In this document: positions 9,117-15,815 of the stretch, one piece after another
How positions within the stretch are numbered: position 1 is the first letter of the stretch
How the letters are laid out: every line of letters begins with the position of its first letter
Assembly: GCA_910577035.1 (NCBI GenBank)
Contig: CAJTKW010000029.1
Span: 12,566 to 55,072, forward strand
Direction of reading: 5' to 3'
From: an uncultured Acetatifactor sp.
Lineage (GTDB): Bacteria > Bacillota > Clostridia > Lachnospirales > Lachnospiraceae
DNA length: 42,507 bases
Notes under the pieces: generated by a model
Databases searched by the model: none
Seen by the model: the letters and a program-made list of their open reading frames with translations, nothing else
What the model was told of the DNA's origin: nothing
Program-made: the position numbers and the translations under genes

Positions 9117-10026
9117 AATTACACCCCTGCTCTTTGAATTCATGAATTGTTTCCTTCCAAGCCTGTGCCACTTCTTTTGATGCCATGGAATTTTTCTCAC
9201 ATAAATATATCTGTAATAAATCAAGCTGCGGCGTACAGACGATAAACTGTCCCCCCGCACCAACAGCGTAATATGTCCTTACGCCGGACACGTCACAGTT
9301 CCACCAGCCATATCCATAATAGAGCTCTTTTTCTGCAGCAGGTACTTTCCTGGAGGTTGACAGCTCGATCCACTCTGCCGGCAGTAATGCCTGGCCGTTC
9401 CAAATACCCTGTTTCATGTATAGATACCCAAACTTAGCCAAATCACGGCCGCTGAGTCTTAATCCGAATCCTCCGTAATTTATGCCTCTGGCATCCGCTT
9501 CCCATTCCGGGCGCGTCCTGCCGTCTGCTTCGTTCCCGATGCCCAGCTTCGAAAACAGCACCTCCTCAGCAAATGTCAGAGGAGTTCTTTGAGTCGCACG
9601 GTATAAAATATTTGACAGTAAATGATAGTTTGCGTCATTATATTGGAATTTTCCAATATTCTTTCTATTAACCGGCAGCCGAAGCAGCAGCTTTAACTCG
9701 TCATCACTCTCACTCATGCGTCTGTTAAATCCGGCATTGGCAGGACAAAAAATTCCTGACGTCATAGTAAGGAGATTTTCAATCGTAATCTCCTCTTTAA
9801 ACCATTCCTGCGGTCCGGAAACAAACTCAGGGAAATAATCCGAAACCGCATCCTGAAGGCCGAGATATTCCTTCTCAATTGCAATTCCAATCAATGCAGA
9901 TAAAAAGCTTTTGGTAACAGAAAACAGGTTCCCCCTTGTATCCTTCGTAAATCCTTCTCCATACCATTCCCTGATTATATATCCATCCCTGACAATCAGC
10001 GCGCAATAAATTTTTCTATTTTCCAC
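9079..10026 (-). CDS. Serine hydrolase of the beta-lactamase/6-aminohexanoate-dimer hydrolase fold
   Basis: The 315-residue protein shows the serine beta-lactamase-fold motifs SVTK (Ser36, Lys39), YND (129-131, equivalent to YxN) and GAGGQFI in place of the KTG strand. This fits the class C-related esterase/amidase group rather than a true antibiotic-hydrolysing enzyme. There is no signal peptide, so it should be cytoplasmic. The start is GTG at 10026 with AAGGAG 5 nt upstream, only 9 nt after the larger UvrA-like gene. Its N-terminus is short: only about 35 residues precede the nucleophile. Its position inside a UvrA-like pair is unusual; it may hydrolyse a compound that the pair protects against. 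Confidence 0.85.
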   Translation of the reverse strand: MENRKIYCALIVRDGYIIREWYGEGFTKDTRGNLFSVTKSFLSALIGIAIEKEYLGLQDAVSDYFPEFVSGPQEWFKEEITIENLLTMTSGIFCPANAGFNRRMSESDDELKLLLRLPVNRKNIGKFQYNDANYHLLSNILYRATQRTPLTFAEEVLFSKLGIGNEADGRTRPEWEADARGINYGGFGLRLSGRDLAKFGYLYMKQGIWNGQALLPAEWIELSTSRKVPAAEKELYYGYGWWNCDVSGVRTYYAVGAGGQFIVCTPQLDLLQIYLCEKNSMASKEVAQAWKETIHEFKEQGCNYGMDKNKERIFA

Positions 10027-10035
10027 GGTAACTCC

Positions 10036-12462
10036 TTATGATTCAGGTAAATATGGCCCCGTCACCGATTGGCCTGACCTTTTCAGCTCTTCAGGAGAGC
10101 CCGTCATTATGATTTTTCCGCCGGAGTTCCCACTGCCAGGCCCAAGTTCAATGATGTAATCGCACCACGATAATACATTTACATTATGCTCGATCACAAT
10201 AACCGAGTTCCCCTCCCTGACTATTTCTCCGACCACGTCCAATAACCGTGCTATATCCGGTTCTCCCAGCCCCGCCGTCGGCTCATCAAGGATATATAAT
10301 ACATTGCCCTTTCGCTTTTTTAACAGCTGCTTCATCAGTTTCAGCCGTTGACATTCTCCGCCGCTGAGCGTCGATAAGGGCTGTCCGAGCTTCATATATC
10401 CCAGGCCTGCTTTTTCAAGCAGCTCCAGGCTTGCAGTCAGCCTGCCAAATCCATGAAAAAACTCCCGCGCTTCCTGAACGGACATCTCCAGAATGTCCGT
10501 AATATTCTTATCAGACACCGTTACGGAAAGGACCTCCTTCTGATACCGTTTCCCATGGCATTCACTGCATACCTCCTCGTAAACAAGTCCGGCATTTCTT
10601 TTTTCAAGGAATCCAATTCCCTTACATTTATCGCAGGCCCCTTGCGAATTAAACGAAAAATAGGATGCCGAGAACCCTTTCCCCTCCTTTGCTGCTTCCG
10701 CTTCAAATAATTTTCTGATAAATGTCCATATATCCAGATAAGTGAGAAGATTGGACCTGCAATTTCCGGCGATCGGCCTTTGATCTGCCTGAACATATCC
10801 GTCCAGGTACTGTAAACCACTGACGCATTCCCATGTTTTGTCAACAATCTCATTTCCATTTATAATTTCATTTTCTTCCCCCAGGCTCTCATCATTATTG
10901 TCGTTCCCAAAATGAAATTTCAAAATAGGTATCAGCGTTCCTGCAATCAGGGAGCTTTTTCCGCTTCCGGAAACACCAGCAATCCCTACTGCTCTGTATA
11001 ACGGTATCCGGACGGAAATGTGCTTCAGATTATTGGTGGAAACATTTTCCAGAAAGAGAGAAGGTGTACTTTCATCTGCCTCCCGGTAAATCCTTTTCCC
11101 GTAAGGATTCTTCCTGTATAAATAATCAGCCAGAACAGAATGTTTATTGTTTCTGAAATCTGCACTTGCTCCTGAATAAACAATCTTTCCGCCAAATTGG
11201 CCTGCTCCGGGTCCGACCTCGATGATATAATCGGAAGCATTGATTATATCCCTGTCATGCTCCACAACAATTACACTGTTTCCATTATCCCTTAATTTCT
11301 CCAGCCATGTAATGATCTGTTTCCTTTCCAGTTTATGAAGTCCTGAAGCCGGTTCATCAAAGATATAGATCATAGAATCCTTCCGGGAATCCAAATGCTG
11401 CATCAGAAACAGCTTATGCAGTTCACCTCCGCTCAAAGAAGGAATTTCCCGCGCCAGTGACAGATACCCTAATCCAAAGGCTGTCATTTTACTGATTTGG
11501 GCCACTATCCTCTCTATTATCTGCCCTGACCTTTCTGAGTGCATCGGCTCCCTTCGTACACACAAGAGCAGGTCTTCCAATTCTGCCACACTTAAAGACT
11601 GCATTTCACCAATATGCAGTCCCCTGACCTTCAGGCTGCGTCCTGCTTCCCCAAGCTTATACCCCTGACAGCAGGAACATTTTTCTTCACTGGCAATGCC
11701 GGGAAGTAACGTGCCCTTCTGCCAGGAGCTTTCCACTGCCGGAATCACACCCCAATATGTTCCATACGCCATATCGGGATTACGGAAGCCATATAAGAAC
11801 TGATTTCTCTTTTTCCGATCCAGCTCCGCGAATCTTACCGTTTCAGGATCCATTTCATAATAATCGGTAAAACGGGAAAGTGATTTCAGGAGCACCGATA
11901 TTTTCAACCGCTTGCAGATTTCATAGAGGGTATCCTCTTCACCGGCAATAATATTCTCCATATGCAGCTCCGTACGGTGCCCCCGTCCCTGGCATTCCAG
12001 GCACATTCCCTCGGGAGAATTAAACGAGAGCTGCCGATCGCTGACCATTGGCAGACTAACCTTACAGTTCGGACAGACCTCCTGATTGGCAGCCCTGGCG
12101 CCGCAATGGGGACAGAGAATCGTGCCTTCCAACAAATACAGCCTTTTTAAATCCTCCAGGATCTTGAACCTGGTACCTATCGTTGATTTGGGATTTGCCT
12201 GCCGTATGGTATTCTGGCGAACCCCAATCACCGGGCTTAAGCCGATAATCTCGTCGCAGGTCTGAATTTCCAGTGTGTCCGATATAAGATCCCTGTATCT
12301 GCAATACTGATGGATGCTCTTTTTATACAGAATATCATATACAATACTGCTCTTACCGGAACCGCTGACGCCGACAATTGTCACCAGCTTTTCCTTCGGA
12401 ATCTGTATATCGATGTTTTTCAAATTGTGCACATTTGCATTCTTTATGGTGATATATTCCAT
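10036..12462 (-). CDS. UvrA-like ATPase, zinc-bearing form without UvrB-binding domain (class II UvrA)
   Basis: The 808-residue protein has two ABC modules: Walker A GVSGSGKS at 31-38 and about 496-503, signatures LSGGELHKL and LSGGECQRL, and Walker B FDEPASGLH and LDEPTAGLG. Zinc ligands are retained: CPHC (117-120), CPNC (130-133), CLEC (154-157), CSCCQG, and the C-terminal finger CDKC...CSEC (about 610-635). The UvrB-interaction domain that canonical UvrA carries after its first CxxC is missing. I prefer the ATG at 12462, whose MEYITIKN beginning matches the family; AGGAGG is 14 nt upstream, rather far, so an ATG at 12495 is an alternative. It probably heads an operon with the serine hydrolase and the shorter UvrA-like protein. 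Confidence 0.9.
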   Translation of the reverse strand: MEYITIKNANVHNLKNIDIQIPKEKLVTIVGVSGSGKSSIVYDILYKKSIHQYCRYRDLISDTLEIQTCDEIIGLSPVIGVRQNTIRQANPKSTIGTRFKILEDLKRLYLLEGTILCPHCGARAANQEVCPNCKVSLPMVSDRQLSFNSPEGMCLECQGRGHRTELHMENIIAGEEDTLYEICKRLKISVLLKSLSRFTDYYEMDPETVRFAELDRKKRNQFLYGFRNPDMAYGTYWGVIPAVESSWQKGTLLPGIASEEKCSCCQGYKLGEAGRSLKVRGLHIGEMQSLSVAELEDLLLCVRREPMHSERSGQIIERIVAQISKMTAFGLGYLSLAREIPSLSGGELHKLFLMQHLDSRKDSMIYIFDEPASGLHKLERKQIITWLEKLRDNGNSVIVVEHDRDIINASDYIIEVGPGAGQFGGKIVYSGASADFRNNKHSVLADYLYRKNPYGKRIYREADESTPSLFLENVSTNNLKHISVRIPLYRAVGIAGVSGSGKSSLIAGTLIPILKFHFGNDNNDESLGEENEIINGNEIVDKTWECVSGLQYLDGYVQADQRPIAGNCRSNLLTYLDIWTFIRKLFEAEAAKEGKGFSASYFSFNSQGACDKCKGIGFLEKRNAGLVYEEVCSECHGKRYQKEVLSVTVSDKNITDILEMSVQEAREFFHGFGRLTASLELLEKAGLGYMKLGQPLSTLSGGECQRLKLMKQLLKKRKGNVLYILDEPTAGLGEPDIARLLDVVGEIVREGNSVIVIEHNVNVLSWCDYIIELGPGSGNSGGKIIMTGSPEELKRSGQSVTGPYLPES

Positions 12463-12688
12463 GAAGGTTTGCTTTTCCTCCTGAAGCAGAGTCATCTCCC
12501 GGCCTGCACTTGTCGCCATGAACACAGGCGTTATCCTGCAAAACCAGATTTTACCTGTGGCCAATTCCTATGATCTGATTCATTTAGCTTTTCTTAAGTT
12601 TTCACCGTAATGCTTGAAAATGATTCTTTTCGGAAACCTGATCCATGTATTGAACGGCTTCCACAAGGAACGACTGATTTTTTAGACT

Positions 12689-13222
12689 TTAATGAACCCT
12701 CAAAAAAAGGCCCTCATATATCCCAACCGGTATTTCCTCATCAAAAGAATACTGTTCCATTGTTTCTTTTTCAAAGCCATATACCGTAATCATATTTCTT
12801 TCAGAATCCACTATCCAATACTCTCTGACGCCTGCCGTCCGATACTTAAACAGCTTCGTGAAATAATCCATTGGCTTGTTTCCGGGAGACACAATTTCAA
12901 TAATCCAGTCCGGCGCGCCATGACATCCTTTATCATCCAGTTTAGATAAATCGCAAATAACAGCAATGTCCGGTTCTACATAATCCGTACCATCCTCACT
13001 CAAAAACACGGCAAATGGGGCAATATTAACCTCGCAATCCCCCTTTTTAGCGTCAATATAATCCGCAATCTTTCTGCTTAATGAAAGCAACAGCTGCTGA
13101 TGTGTTCTGGTTGGAGGTGCCATATAATATATCCTTCCATCAATTAACTCCGCCCGCTTCCCGTCCGGCAGTGCATAAATATCCTCTATTGTATATAGTT
13201 CTTCTTTTTTTAACAAATCCAT
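12689..13222 (-). CDS. Uma2-family putative restriction-type endonuclease (DUF820)
   Basis: The 177-residue protein matches Uma2, a PD-(D/E)XK-fold family common in cyanobacteria and scattered in Firmicutes. Visible elements are LIDGRIYYM, the catalytic Asp in VEPDIAVICD, Glu in DWIIEIVSP, Lys in KLFKYR, and GVREYWIVD. The catalytic set looks complete. The ATG at 13222 has GGAGG about 11 nt upstream; a longer frame begins at 13279, inside the promoter. It lies upstream of the UvrA-like genes on the same strand with a 226-nt gap. Biological roles of Uma2 proteins are poorly established, and a DNA-related role in this locus is inference. Confidence 0.85.
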   Translation of the reverse strand: MDLLKKEELYTIEDIYALPDGKRAELIDGRIYYMAPPTRTHQQLLLSLSRKIADYIDAKKGDCEVNIAPFAVFLSEDGTDYVEPDIAVICDLSKLDDKGCHGAPDWIIEIVSPGNKPMDYFTKLFKYRTAGVREYWIVDSERNMITVYGFEKETMEQYSFDEEIPVGIYEGLFLRVH

Positions 13223-13250
13223 AATTCCCACAGCCTCCGCTCGTACCACC

Positions 13251-13279
13251 ATTATATCCGGCAGCAGCCGGAAACACAA
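13251..13279 (-). promoter_or_regulatory. Promoter of the Uma2 gene with a palindrome in the spacer
   Basis: On the minus strand, TTGTGT (13279-13274) and TATAAT (13256-13251) are 17 bp apart. The spacer contains TCCGGC-agca-GCCGGA (13257-13272), a 6-bp inverted repeat placed where a repressor could block polymerase. The predicted transcript starts about 25 nt before the ATG. Confidence 0.6.
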
Positions 13280-13337
13280 TCAAATTCTTGAAAAAGGAAT
13301 GGTATTTTGGCAGTTTTCCTGTATAATGGAATTTAGA

Positions 13338-13368
13338 CCATAGAAATTGCGTAGCAGTTTCTATGGTA
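13338..13368. repeat. Inverted repeat in the divergent region before the alpha/beta hydrolase
   Basis: ACCATAGAAA (13338-13347) and TTTCTATGGT (13359-13368) are perfect 10-bp inverted arms with an 11-nt loop. A further half copy, ATCATAGAAAAG, follows at 13378-13389. TATAAT lies just upstream at 13323-13328, so the arms would fall in the hydrolase leader, as an operator or an RNA hairpin. Confidence 0.55.
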
Positions 13369-13392
13369 GAACTAAGATCATAGAAAAGCCGG

Positions 13393-14268
13393 ATGGGAAA
13401 GCCTATGAAACTCATTTTCATTATCATGATAGTACTCGCACTTACAGTCATCGCTTGTTCTCTGATCCTGAACAGAATCATGTTCCAAACAGTTAAATGC
13501 GTGAATCGACAAAATTGTCATGAGTGCTATACAGATAAAAACTTACGAATCAGCTTCAGGAGCGGAAAAAATCTTCTGACCGGCTTCCTGTATGGTTCTG
13601 ATAACAAAGCCGGTCTCGTAGTCATTTCCCCTGGAATGGGCGTAACCTCTGACTACTATATTCCGGAAGCACTATGGCTGGCTGAACACGGATATGCGGT
13701 CATGATGTTCGATAATACCGGGTACCGGGACAATCCGGGACACTTTCGGGGAATCTTACAGGCAGTCTATGATTTACGGGCTGCTGTTCATTATGCAGAG
13801 CAATATAGACTTCCTATCACATTATTTGGCCACAGCATGGGAGGATACGCGGTTTGTGCCGTCTTAAATTATGCGGATGTGACTGTTGACAGGGTTATTT
13901 CCGTGGCCGGATTTGCCACGATCAGAGAGATACTTCATGCCTATGCCGTTTCCAATATAAAGAAGTATTCTTCTCCTGTTGAACTACTCATCCGGATTGC
14001 GCAGTTTATCTGGTTCGGGAAAATGGACAAATTCAGTGCAGTTGACGGCATCAACAGATCCGACGGCAAAATTGTGATTGCCCAAGGGAAAAACGATGAA
14101 GAAGTATCCTGTGACACGGTAAGTATTTACGGCAAACAGAAGCTTCTTCGCAAATCCAATATCCAGTACCATCTGTTTGACCGCGGAATACACAGCACCC
14201 ATATGGGGATTGTCAGGGGCGATCCGGATGAAATGCTTAACGAGGACCTGTTAAAATATTTGATATAA
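13393..14268 (+). CDS. Membrane-anchored alpha/beta hydrolase
   Basis: This protein of up to 291 residues starts with a hydrophobic anchor (about 5-28) followed by a Cys-containing linker and an alpha/beta hydrolase domain. Visible features are VVISPGMG (oxyanion region), the nucleophile elbow GHSMGG (Ser148), a candidate acid in QGKNDEEV and a His near DRGIHSTHMG. It is likely an esterase or lipase-like enzyme at the outer face of the membrane. Two starts are possible: ATG 13393 or ATG 13405 (MKLIF); neither has a strong ribosome binding site. It is transcribed away from the Uma2 gene and converges with the Rpn gene, 11 nt apart. Confidence 0.85.
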   Translation: MGKPMKLIFIIMIVLALTVIACSLILNRIMFQTVKCVNRQNCHECYTDKNLRISFRSGKNLLTGFLYGSDNKAGLVVISPGMGVTSDYYIPEALWLAEHGYAVMMFDNTGYRDNPGHFRGILQAVYDLRAAVHYAEQYRLPITLFGHSMGGYAVCAVLNYADVTVDRVISVAGFATIREILHAYAVSNIKKYSSPVELLIRIAQFIWFGKMDKFSAVDGINRSDGKIVIAQGKNDEEVSCDTVSIYGKQKLLRKSNIQYHLFDRGIHSTHMGIVRGDPDEMLNEDLLKYLI

Positions 14269-14279
14269 TCCACCCAAAT

Positions 14280-14636
14280 TTATATCTCCCCATTCTCATT
14301 TCTTCCCGTAAGTTTTTGCAGGACTGTTTCAGGGTCATACGCAGAAGCAGCTGATTCTGCTGCGCGAAAAATCGGTTCAATGACAGAAATATCTTCCACC
14401 AGGTCTTCCGCAATCTTTTCCACCGTCTGGCCCAGCTTCATCTTCTTACAGACTCTGGTAACCAGCTCTTCCGCCTTACCTTCTGCCTTACCTTCTGCCT
14501 TACCTTCCGCCTTACCCTTTACCCGTCCTATCGCTTCCCCTTTCGCCAATCCTTTTTCTTCACTCCTCTGCAGATTCTCCATCAGTCTCACACAGCTGAT
14601 CGTTGTTCCTGAATCCACTTTTATCATCTCTACCAT
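14280..14636 (-). CDS. Predicted internal translation product of the Rpn gene (RpnS-like)
   Basis: Inside the Rpn gene, in the same frame, ATG at 14636 (Met238) is preceded by GGGAGG at 14650-14645 with 8 nt spacing, a much better ribosome binding site than expected by chance within a gene. It would give a 118-residue protein made of the helical C-terminal region and the GKAE repeats, without nuclease residues. In published Rpn systems a short intragenic product inhibits the full-length nuclease. That this happens here is inference from the start site. Confidence 0.45.
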   Translation of the reverse strand: MVEMIKVDSGTTISCVRLMENLQRSEEKGLAKGEAIGRVKGKAEGKAEGKAEGKAEELVTRVCKKMKLGQTVEKIAEDLVEDISVIEPIFRAAESAASAYDPETVLQKLTGRNENGEI

Positions 14637-15347
14637 CCTGTGCACCTCCCTCAAATCATCATTGACTGCATTTTCTATACGGCTCTCTTCCATGTAATGT
14701 AACAGCAGCCTTAACGCCTCATTCGAGCTGCCTTTCGTCCCTTTCGTATACAGAAAAACGGTAGATTCTCCGTCCTCATACTCCATCCCCTGTTCTTCCA
14801 CGCAATGATTTTTCACCGTGTAAACCATGCGGTCCAGTCCAAATGGATCAAAGGGCAGCACCATAATCACCACCACATTCATCAATTCATCATACTTCGC
14901 CCCGGAGCTGAGGCTTGTGGCTATGATCTTCCCATGATAGAAGCGCACCCTGCGAGGCAAGACTTTTACCTCAGCTGCACGGTCCCTGCGGTCCGGCTCT
15001 ATGTCGTAAACCGTTACCCTTCCCCCTGCATCTCTCTCCTCCGGCTCGACTAAGACATCAAGCCTTGCACCATGCAAATCTCTGTCTGCACCATAAAACA
15101 CTTTCTGGGCTGTCACCGACAGATACTTGAATTCCCTGCCGAAAATGGTTTTTAACAGGATCCTCACAAACTCCTGCCCGATCTGTGGATGCGCCACCAC
15201 CGACCCGAACAGGAAATCATCCAGCAGGTTCATTTCCGCCAGCTTCTTCCGTGCCCTTTCTTCCATTTCCTTTGTTACTTCTGGGGCTTGTGCTGCCTTT
15301 GTTCCTTTTGTATCTTTCGTTTCTTTTGCTGCTTTTGTTTTTTTCAT
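14280..15347 (-). CDS. Rpn-family recombination-promoting nuclease/putative transposase (PD-(D/E)XK)
   Basis: The 355-residue protein has an unusual Lys/Thr-rich N-terminus (1-28), then MNLLDDFLFGSV, ARLDVLVEPEE (Asp97), VYDIEPDRR (Glu117) and LPRRVRFYHGKII, matching the Rpn/PDDEXK_2 nuclease family. The usual E-x-Q triad reads E-P-D here, so activity may be altered. FDPFG and the C-terminal helical region are also typical. Residues 278-293 are four GKAE repeats. The ATG at 15347 has AAAGGAG 6 nt upstream. Rpn proteins are linked to recA-independent recombination and, in some cases, anti-phage toxicity. A promoter with consensus spacing lies about 170 nt upstream. Confidence 0.85.
   Translation of the reverse strand: MKKTKAAKETKDTKGTKAAQAPEVTKEMEERARKKLAEMNLLDDFLFGSVVAHPQIGQEFVRILLKTIFGREFKYLSVTAQKVFYGADRDLHGARLDVLVEPEERDAGGRVTVYDIEPDRRDRAAEVKVLPRRVRFYHGKIIATSLSSGAKYDELMNVVVIMVLPFDPFGLDRMVYTVKNHCVEEQGMEYEDGESTVFLYTKGTKGSSNEALRLLLHYMEESRIENAVNDDLREVHRMVEMIKVDSGTTISCVRLMENLQRSEEKGLAKGEAIGRVKGKAEGKAEGKAEGKAEELVTRVCKKMKLGQTVEKIAEDLVEDISVIEPIFRAAESAASAYDPETVLQKLTGRNENGEI
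14469..14516 (-). repeat. In-frame 12-bp tandem repeat in the Rpn gene (GKAE x4)
   Basis: Four near-identical 12-bp units encode GKAE four times in a row. Copy-number change by slippage would add or remove four residues without shifting the frame. A related half unit (VKGKA) lies just before. Confidence 0.8.
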
Positions 15348-15518
15348 ACGATTCTCCTTTCGTGTTTGACGGAAAGAAGAACGTATATGCCAGACGTACA
15401 ATCAGCACCTGCCATACCATTCCGTGCAATCCGCCATATTGTGTGGAATGTCCTTGTTCCATTATCATACAGGGGGCGTAAACCGAAATGGCTAGAAATG
15501 CTTCCCAGATATATATTT

Positions 15519-15547
15519 ATTGTAGCAGGTCAAATACTACCTGTCAA
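15519..15547 (-). promoter_or_regulatory. Strong promoter for the Rpn gene
   Basis: On the minus strand, TTGACA (15547-15542), a perfect -35, is 17 bp from TACAAT (15524-15519). The predicted start is about 165 nt before the Rpn ATG, leaving a long leader with no obvious structure. In the 468-bp gap between the Rpn gene and the ABC exporter (15348-15815) I see only this promoter and a plus-strand extended -10 near 15743-15751. Confidence 0.65.
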
Positions 15548-15742
15548 TTGGAAAATTTGGTCTTCCCGGGAAAAGACAGCCCGCTTCATTACAGAAAGGC
15601 GCCCGTTATATCACTTTAAACCGGCGAGCTGTTCATACAGCCGCTCCGCCAAAACACCCTTTTCCCGGCATCGAAGGACAAATGTCACAAATAAAACCAG
15701 GAAAAAATAAAAATACTGCCGCTTTCCTATTTGTTTCAAATA

Positions 15743-15751
15743 TGTTAGAAT
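15743..15751 (+). promoter_or_regulatory. Extended -10 promoter for the ABC exporter pair
   Basis: TGTTAGAAT reads as an extended -10 (TGn plus TAGAAT), 64 nt before the ATG at 15816. No good -35 lies at the normal distance, which extended -10 promoters can tolerate. Confidence 0.4.
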
Positions 15752-15815
15752 GGTTCTTATTCGGAAATATACCTTGATTTTAACCGTTACAAACTCTGCA
15801 GCAAAGGATACGATT

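Noticed and set aside
9079..10026. True antibiotic-resistance beta-lactamase
   Set aside because: No signal peptide, YND instead of YxN and no KTG; fits the esterase/amidase relatives better.
6951..12462. Canonical nucleotide-excision repair uvrA genes
   Set aside because: Both proteins are too short and lack the UvrB-binding domain, and no uvrB or uvrC is nearby.
14469..14516. CRISPR-like array
   Set aside because: Only a 12-bp coding repeat without spacers.
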